From the NCBI GenBank assembly GCA_963840275.1, contig CAWIYK010000007.1, positions 1,116,001 to 1,180,000 on the forward strand: a stretch of DNA of 64,000 bases, in the 5' to 3' direction. Shown piece by piece: positions 7,461 to 16,571 of this stretch. This stretch comes from Actinophytocola sp963840275 (lineage in GTDB: Bacteria > Actinomycetota > Actinomycetes > Mycobacteriales > Pseudonocardiaceae). The notes under the pieces were generated by a model. That model had not been told where the DNA came from. It saw only the letters and a program-made list of their open reading frames with translations, and did no database searches. Each line of letters opens with the position of its first letter. Position 1 is the first letter of the stretch. The position numbers were made by a program, and so were the translations under genes.

Positions 7461-9536
7461 TCAGGAAGCGGCGGCGTAGTCCCGCGCGACCCGCAGCATC
7501 TCGACCAGACCCGCCGCGTACTCCTGGGACTCGGCGTGCGCCTCGGGGAACGGCGGCTGGAAGCCGACGCCCTCCCACTCGCCGCTCGTCGCGTTCCAGC
7601 GGTCGTTGCCGATCTCGAAGTCCCAGGCGAAGATGCCGTTCTCGTAGTACAGCTGGTCGGCGGAGTTGCCGGCCGCCGAGTACAGGACGTCGGCGACCGG
7701 GCCGGTCCGCGACGGCCACGTCACGGTGCCCCGGCTCGCCGCGATGGCCCCGACGATGCGCTTCGCGCTCGCCTGGAACAGCGCCGCCTCCTCGGTGGAC
7801 GGCCGCGGCAGCGTGATCCGGCCCGGCATCGCGTACGCGCCGGGCGGCCACATGAAGTACCCGCCGTAGCTGTGCACGTTCATGCCGAACTTGATGTTCT
7901 GGTGTGCGGTCGCCAGCGCGATGACGTTGGCGCTCTCGGCCTCCGACAGCTCCGCGGTGCCGGCGTAGTTGCCGGACAGGCAGTTCGTCGACGTCGCGCC
8001 GACGTACCCGTCGAACACCGAGCCGACCGTGTAGTTGCGGTTGACGTCCACGCCCCACGAGTCCGCGTTGCGCGGGTCGCGCTGGGCGCCGGTGCAGTGG
8101 TTGGACAGGTTCTTGCGCTGGAAGCTCGCGTCGCCGAACGAGTAGTTCGCGCCGTCCGGGTTGACGGTCGGGATCACGAAGACCTCGACGTCGGCCAGCA
8201 GCTGGCGGGTGGCGGCGTCGGTCGCGTAGTTGGCGAGCAGCCGCTCGGCGAACTCCATGGTCACGAGCGGTGTCGCCCACTCACGCGCGTGCTCCTGCGA
8301 GTACGCGAGCACCCCGATCCGCGAGCCGTCCCGGTGCACGCCGATCCGCAGCGCCTGCACGGTCCACGGCTTGCGCGGCGCGGTGCCGTCGAGCCCGTCG
8401 TCGAGCGTCACCGGGCCGGCGACCGGCATCACCTTGCCGGCCGAGCCGTCCTCGACGAACGCGGTGAACCGCTGCGGGAACCGGGCCGCGATCAGCGCCG
8501 CGACCTGGTCGGTCGTGCTGATCACCGCGCCGGTCGCGTCGGTCGCCAGTGACACCGTGAGCACGCGGTCGCGCCAGGTCGCCTGCGCCGGCCGGTTCGG
8601 CCGGCCGGGGTCGACCGCGCGGGCCTGCCAGCCGTTGGCGCCCTGGTCGCCGAACCGCACCGACTCCACGACGACCGCCGCGGCGGCCGGGTCGCCGAGG
8701 TAGGCGGTCGCGGTCCGCCGGTAGCCCTGCGTCCGGTTCGGCAGGTCCACCAGGTCCACGAGGTCCGGGTACTGCCGCGCGAGGCGACCGAGGCGCGCCT
8801 CGATGTCCACCGGCGTCATGTACGCGTCGATGAAGTCCTTCTGGTAGCCGGCGGGCAGCTCCGGCGGGGTCGCGCCGGGCCACGCGGTCGGCTGCACCAC
8901 GCGGGTCGCGCCGCCGAGGCTCGACGACGCGGTCACCGCCACCGGCTGCGCGGGCAGCGGCTGCGGCTCCGCCACGTGGTACTGGTACTCGCCGGCGTCC
9001 TCGAAGCGCTGCAACGGGAACGAGCCGGTGGTGCCGTCTGCGGTCTGCCACCGCACGGTGATCTCGACCTCCGGGTCGGTCACCGCGGTCGTCGCGACCT
9101 GCGTCTGCAGGAACGTCTGGCCGTCGGCGGCCCACCAGTACGCGGACAGGAAGTGCAGGGTGTCGGCGGCGGCCCGCTGCTCGCCCTGGCGCGACTGGGC
9201 GTAGCGCGTGGCGGCGTCGCCCTCGTGCTGGATGACCTGGACGGTGCGCGCGCCACGGGCGAGGAGCGCGTCGAGCTGGCTTCCGGTGAGCACGAGGTCG
9301 ACGAGCACCGCGCCGTCATCCGTGCCGTCGTCCATGCGGGGCCGGGCGGCGATGTCCGCGCCGCTCGCGACCAGCTCGTCGAACATGGCCTCGGCCGGCA
9401 GCTCCACCCGCACGAGCGCCTGCTCGTCGGCCGCGACCGCCGGCGGCGCCGCGGCCGCGAAGGGGGAGGCCCCCACGGTGATCGTGGACAGCAGAACGAC
9501 GGCGGCGGTCGCGAGACCCCATCCGCGCTTCGTCAT
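7461..9536 (-). CDS. Secreted M14-family zinc carboxypeptidase
   Basis: 691 residues with an N-terminal signal peptide (hydrophobic run, AAAAPPAVAA cleavage area). The catalytic domain shows the M14 zinc ligands in EHAREWATPL (HxxE), the third ligand in MNVHSYGGYFMWPPG, and the catalytic glutamate in YENGIFAWDFEIGN. The domain between signal and catalytic part (about residues 35-270) is larger than in pancreatic-type enzymes and probably forms a propeptide plus beta-sandwich. It would cleave C-terminal residues from peptides outside the cell. A hairpin follows the stop. Confidence 0.92.
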   Translation of the reverse strand: MTKRGWGLATAAVVLLSTITVGASPFAAAAPPAVAADEQALVRVELPAEAMFDELVASGADIAARPRMDDGTDDGAVLVDLVLTGSQLDALLARGARTVQVIQHEGDAATRYAQSRQGEQRAAADTLHFLSAYWWAADGQTFLQTQVATTAVTDPEVEITVRWQTADGTTGSFPLQRFEDAGEYQYHVAEPQPLPAQPVAVTASSSLGGATRVVQPTAWPGATPPELPAGYQKDFIDAYMTPVDIEARLGRLARQYPDLVDLVDLPNRTQGYRRTATAYLGDPAAAAVVVESVRFGDQGANGWQARAVDPGRPNRPAQATWRDRVLTVSLATDATGAVISTTDQVAALIAARFPQRFTAFVEDGSAGKVMPVAGPVTLDDGLDGTAPRKPWTVQALRIGVHRDGSRIGVLAYSQEHAREWATPLVTMEFAERLLANYATDAATRQLLADVEVFVIPTVNPDGANYSFGDASFQRKNLSNHCTGAQRDPRNADSWGVDVNRNYTVGSVFDGYVGATSTNCLSGNYAGTAELSEAESANVIALATAHQNIKFGMNVHSYGGYFMWPPGAYAMPGRITLPRPSTEEAALFQASAKRIVGAIAASRGTVTWPSRTGPVADVLYSAAGNSADQLYYENGIFAWDFEIGNDRWNATSGEWEGVGFQPPFPEAHAESQEYAAGLVEMLRVARDYAAAS

Positions 9537-9592
9537 GGCGCCTCCCAGGCGAATGGAATGACACGTGAATCATTCCCCATGACGTTGACGAG

Positions 9593-10285
9593 TCAAGTAG
9601 TTCCTGCCGCCGGATCTGGTTGGGTCGCCGGCCACGCCGCGGTCGCCACCGCGCGCTCGTGCCACACGTCCACCCCGACGCCGCCCGGCTCCCAGCTCGC
9701 GCAGAAGTCCGCCAGCTCGAGGCAGCGGTTGAGCATGGTCTTGTGGCGCACCTCCCACGGGGGCACCGGCCCGCCGTACGCGGCGAAGAACGCGCCGAGC
9801 GCGCCGACGTGCTCCGGGTGGTGGGTGCGCACCAGCCACTCGCACCACGCGAGGTCCTCGACCGGGTCGCCGAGGTGCGCGAACTCCCAGTCCAGCACGG
9901 CCGTGACCCGCAGGGCGCCGTCCTCGTCCTCGAGGAGCACGTTGTCCGGGCCGTAGTCGCCGTGCACGAGCACCCGCCCCCGGGTGTCCTGGTCGGCGCC
10001 GTGGATCTCGCGCAGCACGGTCCCGCACACGCGCAGCACCTCGGTCGCGTGCCCGGCGTCGATGAGGCCCCCGCCGTGCTCGCCGGCGACGAACCCCAGC
10101 TCGAGCGTCCGTCCGCGCACCGCGCGCACGGGCGGCAGCGGCACCCGGTCCCGCAGCCGGGTCAGCGCGGCCAGCTCCCGTCCGAGCCGCTGCTCGGCGT
10201 CCGGTCCCGCGTAGGTCTTGCGTACGACCCGGCCGTCGCCCACGGTCCGGTTGGTGTAGCCATGTCGCAGTCGTCGGAACTCCAT
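9593..10285 (-). CDS. Aminoglycoside phosphotransferase (APH)-family kinase
   Basis: 230 residues from ATG at 10285, with GGAGG upstream. It has the kinase-fold catalytic loop HGDYGPDNVL (Brenner-type) and the metal-binding VLDWEFAHLGDP. APH-family proteins phosphorylate aminoglycosides, choline, homoserine or other small alcohols; this one is short and lacks markers of a specific resistance class, so I call only the fold and chemistry. It lies just downstream of the SARP pair on the same strand, about 40 bases away, and could be co-transcribed with it. Confidence 0.82.
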   Translation of the reverse strand: MEFRRLRHGYTNRTVGDGRVVRKTYAGPDAEQRLGRELAALTRLRDRVPLPPVRAVRGRTLELGFVAGEHGGGLIDAGHATEVLRVCGTVLREIHGADQDTRGRVLVHGDYGPDNVLLEDEDGALRVTAVLDWEFAHLGDPVEDLAWCEWLVRTHHPEHVGALGAFFAAYGGPVPPWEVRHKTMLNRCLELADFCASWEPGGVGVDVWHERAVATAAWPATQPDPAAGTT

Positions 10286-10324
10286 TGAGGACCGCCTCCC
10301 CACCGGCGACCGTAGGTGAGCCGG

Positions 10325-11971
10325 CTAACTTCCGGCTACATCCAGCGCATAGCGGTGGATCAGGGCCGGCATGGTGTGCCGGTACGGCCCGCTCTGAGTA
10401 ATCAGATGCAGGGCGGCGAGTCGGTCCACTTCGGGCCCGACGGTCGTGATGTCCTTGGCCAGCAAGGAGAACACGTGCCGCTCGACGGGCGTGAGCGCCG
10501 CGCGGGAGAGGTCCAGCGCCGCGCGGACGCCGACCATCGGGTCGCCGGCGACCGACAGTTCGGCGAGCGGGTCGCCCGTGCGCAGCGCCGCGACGAGGTC
10601 GGCGACCGTCTGTTGTGGTCTCGCGGACAGATTCGCGGCCGCTATCCGGAGGGCGAGGGGCAGGAAGTCGCACAGTTCCGCGAGCTCGCCGAAATCTCCT
10701 GGGCCGAGCACGTGCGCGAGCAGCGCGTCGGCGTCGGCCGACGGCAGCGGGCCCAGCGTCAGCCTGCGCACGCCGTGGGTCACGACCAGCCCGCGCAGGT
10801 CGTCCCGGCTGGTGATCAACACCTCGGTCGGCGACGGGCCGGGCAGCAGCGGCCGCACGTGGTCGGGGTCGCGGGCGTTGTCCAGCACCACGAGCAGCCG
10901 CCGGTCGGCGAGCGCGGTCCGGAACACCGCGGCGCGCTCGTCCTCGCCGTCGGGCACCGGCACGCCGAGCGCCTGCAGGAACCGTGCGAGCACGTCGGCG
11001 GCCGCGAGCGCGGGCCGCCGGTCGAAGCCACGCAGGTCGACGTAGAGCTGGCCGTCGGGGAAGCGGTCGGCGGCCTGCGCGCCCCAGTGCACGGCGAGCG
11101 CGGTCTTGCCGACCCCGGCGCCGCCGACGATCGCCGTCACGCCGTGGCCGATGCCGGCCAGCTCGGCCGCCCGCCCGACGAACGCGGGCGCGGGCGGCAG
11201 CTGGCGGGGCACGATCCGTTCCACCGGCGCCAGCAGCTCCTGGTGCAGCCTGCGCAGCTCGGCGCTGGGCTCCTCGCCGAGCTCGGCCATCCAGGTCCTG
11301 CGCACCCGCTGGAACGTGGCCAGCGCCTCGGCCTGCCGGCCGGTCCGGTGCAGCGCCAGCATCAGCTGCCGCCACATGCGCTCCCGCAACGGGTACAGCT
11401 CGACCTGCTGGGTCAGCTCGGCGACCAGCGCGGAGTCCCTTCCGCACGCCAGCTCGGCGTCCACAGTGGACTCCCACGTGTCGAGCCAGCGCCCGGTGAG
11501 GCGCTCGGCGGCGGTCGTCACCAGCTCGGTCGGCAGCACGTCGGACAGCGGGTTCCCGCGCCACAGCGCGAGCGCGCGGCGCAGCAGGTCGGCGGCGTCC
11601 TCCGCGTCGCCACGCCGCAGCGCCGCCCGGCCGCGCGCGGACAGCTCGTCGAACTCGCCGACATCGAGCTGCCGGTCGGTCACCTCGAGCCGGTAGCCGT
11701 GTTCGTCGGTCACCAGCAAACGGCCGCGTTCGTCGCCGAGCGCGCGGCGCAGCCACGACACATGGCCGTGCACCTGGGTCGCGGCGCTGCCGGGCGGCTC
11801 GGCGCCCCACAGCTCGTCGATCAGCTGCTCGACGCGGACCGCCTCGCCGGCGCGGATCAGCAGCGTGGCGAGCAGCGCGCGCCGCTTGGCGGAGCCGATG
11901 CCGTTCCACCCGCCGGAACCACTGGACACCTCCAACGGCCCGAGCATCCGGAACCGGGGCTCACTCGACAT
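10325..11971 (-). CDS. SARP-family transcriptional regulator with NB-ARC domain, no TPR
   Basis: 548 residues. Residues 1-95 are an OmpR-type winged helix (FRMLGPLEVSSG ... LIDELWG ... VHGHVSWLRRALGD), 95-245 the bacterial transcriptional activation domain, and about 265-530 an NB-ARC ATPase (Walker A VGGAGVGKTALAVHWG, Walker B RRLLVVLDNARD). This is the AfsR/DnrI architecture without the C-terminal repeats. Its ATG overlaps the stop of the larger upstream SARP by 11 bases, so translation is probably coupled. It is likely a pathway-specific activator, but no biosynthetic cluster is visible in the window. Confidence 0.9.
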   Translation of the reverse strand: MSSEPRFRMLGPLEVSSGSGGWNGIGSAKRRALLATLLIRAGEAVRVEQLIDELWGAEPPGSAATQVHGHVSWLRRALGDERGRLLVTDEHGYRLEVTDRQLDVGEFDELSARGRAALRRGDAEDAADLLRRALALWRGNPLSDVLPTELVTTAAERLTGRWLDTWESTVDAELACGRDSALVAELTQQVELYPLRERMWRQLMLALHRTGRQAEALATFQRVRRTWMAELGEEPSAELRRLHQELLAPVERIVPRQLPPAPAFVGRAAELAGIGHGVTAIVGGAGVGKTALAVHWGAQAADRFPDGQLYVDLRGFDRRPALAAADVLARFLQALGVPVPDGEDERAAVFRTALADRRLLVVLDNARDPDHVRPLLPGPSPTEVLITSRDDLRGLVVTHGVRRLTLGPLPSADADALLAHVLGPGDFGELAELCDFLPLALRIAAANLSARPQQTVADLVAALRTGDPLAELSVAGDPMVGVRAALDLSRAALTPVERHVFSLLAKDITTVGPEVDRLAALHLITQSGPYRHTMPALIHRYALDVAGS

Positions 11972-14900
11972 CCGCGCCGGGCCCGTCCAGTTCGTCCAAC
12001 AACCGCAGCGCGCGGTCCGCGCCCGGCCGGTGCCCGGTGTCGCGGTGGGTGGCGAGCGCCTGCTCGGCGTGCCGGGCCGCCTCCGCGCGGTGCCCGAGCG
12101 ACGCGGTCGCCTCGGCCAGCACGGTCAGCGCCTGCCCCTCGAGCACCCGCAGCTGGTGCTTGCTCGCCGAGGTCAGCGCCTGCTCGGCCCACGGCAGCGC
12201 CTCCGCCGGCCGGCCCCTGCGCAGCCGCAGGTCGGCGAGCCCCAGCAGCGCGTCGACGTGGCCGGCCGCGAAACCGGACGCGCTCGTCGCGTTCAGCGCC
12301 TCGGTGTAGCAGCGGCCCGCGCCGGCGAACTGGCCGAGCGCGGCGAGCGCGTCGCCGAGCACGTTCAGCGCGCCGACCCGCACATGGTGCTCGCCGCCGA
12401 CCCGCGCGAGCGCGACCGCCCGGTCGGCGTAGCCGCGGGCCTCGGCGAACCGGTCCGCGTCGAGGTGCGCCGCGGCGAGCGCCCGCAACGCCTCGGCCTG
12501 CGCGTGCGGCCACCCGATGTCCGCGCCGAGCGTGAGCGCCTCGGACCGCGCCTCGAGCGGCTCGCCGGCGGGATCGGCGGGATCGGTCAGCCGCCGCACC
12601 AGGCCGAGGTTGTCGGCGACGAGGCACCGGCCCCTGCGGTCGCCGAGCTCCTCGTACAGCGTGAGCGCCCGTTCCTGGTGGTCGACGGCGTCGGCGAGCC
12701 GGCCGAGGCTCTGGTGCGCGAGCCCGATGTTGTGCAGCTCCCGCGCCTCGCCGGCGCGGAAGGAGATCGTGCGGTCGATCGCGAGCGCGTCGGCCAGCGT
12801 GCCCAGCGCCTCCTCCGGTCGGCCGAGGCCGAGCTCGGCGCGGCCGACGCCGCTCAGCGCGGTCGACTCGCCCTCCCGCCAGTTCGCGCGTTCGCTCCAG
12901 GTCCGCGCCGCCCGGTAGTGGCGCAGCGAGTCGGTCAGCCTGCCGTCGCACCACGCGAGGTGTCCGAGCGACAGGTGCATCGCCGCCCGTCCGGGGGCCG
13001 ACTCCTCCGCGACGGCCACCGCGAGCCCCGCCTTCGCGGCCGCGGCCCAGTCCTCGCGCGGGAACCGGGTCGAGAAGTACCCGCGCAGCGCGTCCACCAG
13101 CCGCCACCCGCCCGGCGCGATCCCGACCGACGCCACCAGGTTCGCGCGCTCCGCGTCCAGCCACGCGAGCGCGGCGCGGTGGTCGGCCAGCGCCACCGGC
13201 GTGACCGGCACCGGCGGGCCCGGCACCCGCGCCATGTGCGGGCTGACGAACTGGGCGGCCCGCAGCGCGGAGGCGAGGTAGTGGTCGGCGAGCCTGCGCC
13301 GCTCCGCGCCGGAGCCGATGCCCGCGAGGTCGCGGGCGTAGCGGCGCAGCAGGTCGTGGCAGGTGAACCGGCCGGGCCCGGACTGCTCGACCATGTGCGC
13401 GCCGGCGAGCCGGTCGAGCACGGCGGCGGCCGCGACCTCCGGCACCCCGGTGAGCGCGGCGACCGTCGAGGCCGCGAAGTCCGGGCCGGGCACCACGCCG
13501 AGCAGCCGGAACGTGCGGCGCGCGGCTTCGGGCAGCGCCGCGTAGGACACGTCGAACGCGGCGCGGACCGCGGTGCGTCGGTGGGCCAGCTCGGTCAGGT
13601 GGTTGCCTTCGCGCAGCGCGGACACGAGGCTCGCGACCGGCGTCCGCGCGGCGAGCTTGCCGGCGGCGATGCGCAGCGCGAGCGGCAGGTGCCCGCACAG
13701 CGCGGCCAGCTCGGCGAGGTCCGCGCCGGCGGCGCCGAGGCCGCCGACACCGGCGCGGCCGAGCACCGCGACCGCGGCGTCCGGCGCCAGCACGGGAAGG
13801 CGCAGCAGGAGCGCGCCGTGCGTCGCGGTCAGCCCGCGCAGGTCGTCGCGGCTCGTGACCAGCACCAGACTCGCGGAAGGGCCGGGCAGCAGCGGCCGCA
13901 CCTGGTCGGCGTCGCGGGCGTTGTCGAGCACGACCAGCACCCGCTTGCCCGACAGCCGCGAGCGGTAGAGCGCGCTGAGCGTGTCCTCGTCGGCGGGCAC
14001 CTCGTCGTCCGGCACGCCGAGCGCGTGCAGGAACCTGGTGAGGACCGTGTGCGGCGGGACCGCCGGCCCGGTGGCGTAGCCGTGCAGGTCGACGTAGAGG
14101 TGGCCGTCGGGGAAGCGGTCGGCGGCGCGGTGGGCCCAGTGCCTCGCGAGCGCGGTCTTGCCGATCCCGGCCGGCCCGGCGACGGTCGCCACGACCACCT
14201 CGCCGCCTTGGGCCAGATCGGCGAGGGAGTCCAGCCTGGCGAGCTCGGCCTCGCGGCCGACCAGCTTCGCGACCGGCGGCACCTGCCGGGGGATGGGTCT
14301 GCGCAGATCGTCGTGCAGCCTGCGCAGCTCGGGGCCCGGCTCGATGCCGCTGTGGTCGACGAGGATCGCGCGCAGCCGCTCGTAGGCGCGCAGCGCGTCG
14401 GCGCGGCGGCCGGCGCGGTCGAGGGCGACCATCAGCTGACGCCACGACGTCTCCCGCAGCGGGTGTTCCTCGACGTGGCGCCACAGGTCGTCGATCACCT
14501 CGGCGTGCCGGCCGAGCGCGAGCTCCGCGTCGACCCGGTACTCCGTGGTGGCGAGGCGCAGCTCGGTCATGCGCCGCACGATGCCGGTGACCAGCGGCGT
14601 CGGCGCGACGTCGGCCAGCGCCGGGCCGTGCCACATGGCGAGGGCCTCGTCGAAGAGCTCCGCCGCGCGCTCGGCGTCGCCGGCTCGCAGTGCCGACCGC
14701 CCCTGTTCGGCCCGCCGGACGAACACGAGTGCGTCGAGGTCGTCGTCGCCGACGACCAGCCGGTACCCGGGGGCGACGGTCACGAGCGACTGGGCGCCGG
14801 TCTCGCCGAGCGCGCGACGGATCCGCAGCACGTACCCGTGGATCTGTGTGGGTGCGGTCCGCGGCGGCCGGTCGCCCCACAGCTCGAAGAGCAGCTGGTC

Positions 14901-15026
14901 GACCGGGAGCACGTCGCCCGTGCGGATGAGCAGGGCGGCGAGCAGGGAGCGGGGTTTCGCGGCGTCGACCTCGCGCCAGCGGTCGCCGTCGTGCACGGCG
15001 ACGCCGCCCAGGATCCGATACCGCAT
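11961..15026 (-). CDS. AfsR-like SARP regulator: wHTH, BTAD, NB-ARC, TPR
   Basis: 1,021 residues preceded by a strong ribosome site (GGGGAGGTGAAG). Residues 1-95 are the DNA-binding winged helix (YRILGGVAVHDGD, FELWGDRPP), 95-245 the BTAD domain, about 270-530 NB-ARC (Walker A GPAGIGKTALARHWA, Walker B RVLVVLDNARD), and about 680-1010 TPR repeats (for example LHNIGLAHQSLGRLADAVDHQERAL). This is the full AfsR-like layout, which activates secondary-metabolite or differentiation genes in response to ligand, phosphorylation or ATP state. Two SARPs in direct overlap suggests one diverged from the other or that they work as a pair. Confidence 0.93.
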   Translation of the reverse strand: MRYRILGGVAVHDGDRWREVDAAKPRSLLAALLIRTGDVLPVDQLLFELWGDRPPRTAPTQIHGYVLRIRRALGETGAQSLVTVAPGYRLVVGDDDLDALVFVRRAEQGRSALRAGDAERAAELFDEALAMWHGPALADVAPTPLVTGIVRRMTELRLATTEYRVDAELALGRHAEVIDDLWRHVEEHPLRETSWRQLMVALDRAGRRADALRAYERLRAILVDHSGIEPGPELRRLHDDLRRPIPRQVPPVAKLVGREAELARLDSLADLAQGGEVVVATVAGPAGIGKTALARHWAHRAADRFPDGHLYVDLHGYATGPAVPPHTVLTRFLHALGVPDDEVPADEDTLSALYRSRLSGKRVLVVLDNARDADQVRPLLPGPSASLVLVTSRDDLRGLTATHGALLLRLPVLAPDAAVAVLGRAGVGGLGAAGADLAELAALCGHLPLALRIAAGKLAARTPVASLVSALREGNHLTELAHRRTAVRAAFDVSYAALPEAARRTFRLLGVVPGPDFAASTVAALTGVPEVAAAAVLDRLAGAHMVEQSGPGRFTCHDLLRRYARDLAGIGSGAERRRLADHYLASALRAAQFVSPHMARVPGPPVPVTPVALADHRAALAWLDAERANLVASVGIAPGGWRLVDALRGYFSTRFPREDWAAAAKAGLAVAVAEESAPGRAAMHLSLGHLAWCDGRLTDSLRHYRAARTWSERANWREGESTALSGVGRAELGLGRPEEALGTLADALAIDRTISFRAGEARELHNIGLAHQSLGRLADAVDHQERALTLYEELGDRRGRCLVADNLGLVRRLTDPADPAGEPLEARSEALTLGADIGWPHAQAEALRALAAAHLDADRFAEARGYADRAVALARVGGEHHVRVGALNVLGDALAALGQFAGAGRCYTEALNATSASGFAAGHVDALLGLADLRLRRGRPAEALPWAEQALTSASKHQLRVLEGQALTVLAEATASLGHRAEAARHAEQALATHRDTGHRPGADRALRLLDELDGPGADVE

Positions 15027-15099
15027 ACCGCTTCACCTCCCCGCCCCATTGTTCACACTCGGGAGGTTCGGAAGGTTGCCTTGACTCCTTTAGGCCGGG

Positions 15100-15456
15100 C
15101 GGTTCACCACCGTCGACGAGACCGCCGACGCCGGTCGGTTCGTCCGCTCATGGACGAGGCGAACGCGGTCCCCGAGCACGGCGGGATCCGTCGGTCCCCG
15201 ATCGCCGCTTCGGGTTCACTGACCGGAAAACCGTGCTGGACGTGGGGGGCGGCACCGGCGCCGACACCCGTCAGCCGACCGGGTCGGTGAGCCTGCGGGC
15301 CGGGTCGTCGGCACCGACCCGAGCGAGGCGAGCCGCGGGAGGCGACCGGTCGGGACACTGGAGTTCCGCTTGGCAGACGTCCATGATCTGTCATTCCCAG
15401 ATTCCCATTTCGGCGTTGTCCGGGCGCCTCCCGCGCGTCACCGCCTGCGCAGTGCC
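15100..15456 (+). pseudogene. Decayed class I SAM-dependent methyltransferase remnant
   Basis: No intact frame exists, but pieces of a UbiE-type methyltransferase appear in order across shifting frames: TVDETADAGRFVR, then MDEANAVPEHGGIRRSPIAA (frame of 15150), then motif I LDVGGGTGADTRQ (frame of 15233), then RVVGTDPSEAS and LEFRLADVHDLSFPDSHF (frame of 15301). About 20 residues normally found between motif II and motif III are missing and the C-terminal half is gone. The remnant runs into the 3' end of the convergent aldo/keto reductase. At least three frame changes plus truncation show a true relic rather than a read error. Confidence 0.7.
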
Positions 15457-16466
15457 GGGTCGGTCAGTGCGGGTGGTGTGTAGTAGCTGTCCGCGCGGTT
15501 GAGGTCGGTGCCGGGCGGCACGATCTCGTCGATCCGGTCCAGCACGTCGGCGCTCAGCACCGTGTCGGCGCCGGCCAGGAGCCCGTCGAGCTGCTCCATG
15601 GTCCTCGGACCGATGATCACCGACGTCACGGCCGGGTGTGACAGCACGAAGCCGACCGCGAGGTGCGGCAGCGTCAGGCCCGCCTCGGCGGCGAGCTTGG
15701 CGAGCGCGGTCACGGCCGCGAGCTTGCTGGCGTTCTCCGGCAGCGACGGGTCGAACTTGTGCGCCTCGGTCACCACGCGCCCGCCCTGCCGCGACGAGAT
15801 GTCCGACTCCTGCGTGTACCGCCCGGACAGCCAGCCCGCGGACAGCGGCCCCCAGGTCAGCACGCCCATGCCGTACTTCTGCGTGGTCGGCAGCACCGCC
15901 GCCTCGACGCCGCGCGCCAGGATCGAGTACGGCGGCTGCTCGGTGCGGAACCGCTGGTGGCCGCGCTGCGCGGCGACCCACTGGGCCTCCACGATCAGCT
16001 CGGCGGGGAACGTCGAGCTGCCGATGGCACGCACCTTGCCGGCCCGGACCAGGTCGGTCAGCGCCGACAGGGTCTCGTCGATGTCGGTGGTCGGGTCCGG
16101 CCGGTGGATCTGGTACAGGTCGATGTGGTCGGTGCCGAGGCGCCGCAGGCTGTTCTCGACCTCCCGCACCAGCCAGCGCCGCGAGTTGCCGCTGTGGTTG
16201 TCGTCGTCGCCCATCGAGCCGTGCGCCTTCGTCGCGAGGACGACGTCGTCGCGACGGCCCTTAAGCGCCTTGCCGACGATCTCCTCCGACTCGCCGGCCG
16301 AGTAGATGTCGGCGGTGTCGACGAAGTTGATGCCCGCGTCGAGCGCGCGGTGGATGATCCGCACGCTGTCGTCGTGGTCGGGGTTGCCCAGTTCGCCGAA
16401 CATCATGGCGCCGAGCGCGTACTCGCTCACCGAGATGCCCGTGCCCCCGAGGGTCCTGCGCTTCAT
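15438..16466 (-). CDS. Aldo/keto reductase
   Basis: 342 residues from ATG at 16466, preceded by AGGAGG; the open frame extends much further upstream but only this start has a ribosome site. The family pattern is clear: GINFVDTADIYSAGESEE with the catalytic Asp/Tyr pair, DDVVLATKAHG with the catalytic Lys, DHIDLYQIHRPDP containing the catalytic His, and the C-terminal LSHPAVTSVIIGPRTMEQL NADPH-binding segment. It reduces aldehydes or ketones with NADPH. It diverges from an MmyB-type regulator, which probably controls it. Confidence 0.93.
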   Translation of the reverse strand: MKRRTLGGTGISVSEYALGAMMFGELGNPDHDDSVRIIHRALDAGINFVDTADIYSAGESEEIVGKALKGRRDDVVLATKAHGSMGDDDNHSGNSRRWLVREVENSLRRLGTDHIDLYQIHRPDPTTDIDETLSALTDLVRAGKVRAIGSSTFPAELIVEAQWVAAQRGHQRFRTEQPPYSILARGVEAAVLPTTQKYGMGVLTWGPLSAGWLSGRYTQESDISSRQGGRVVTEAHKFDPSLPENASKLAAVTALAKLAAEAGLTLPHLAVGFVLSHPAVTSVIIGPRTMEQLDGLLAGADTVLSADVLDRIDEIVPPGTDLNRADSYYTPPALTDPALRRR

Positions 16467-16571
16467 GAGACCTCCTGTGTGACTGCCCTCCACTCTGCGA
16501 CCGCCGGGCGCCGGCCGCCAGGTACGGCTCAACCTGGGCCTGCCGGAACCACCCGGGCGGATAATGGGGTC

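Noticed and set aside
6453..8552. Long open frame antisense to the glycosyltransferase and carboxypeptidase genes
   Set aside because: Arg/Ala/Pro-rich composition and lack of any domain mark it as a high-GC shadow; the leftward genes on the other strand have clear motifs.
11865..15290. Open frame of over 1,100 codons antisense to the SARP genes
   Set aside because: Composition is low-complexity and no family is visible, whereas the opposite strand encodes full AfsR-like proteins.
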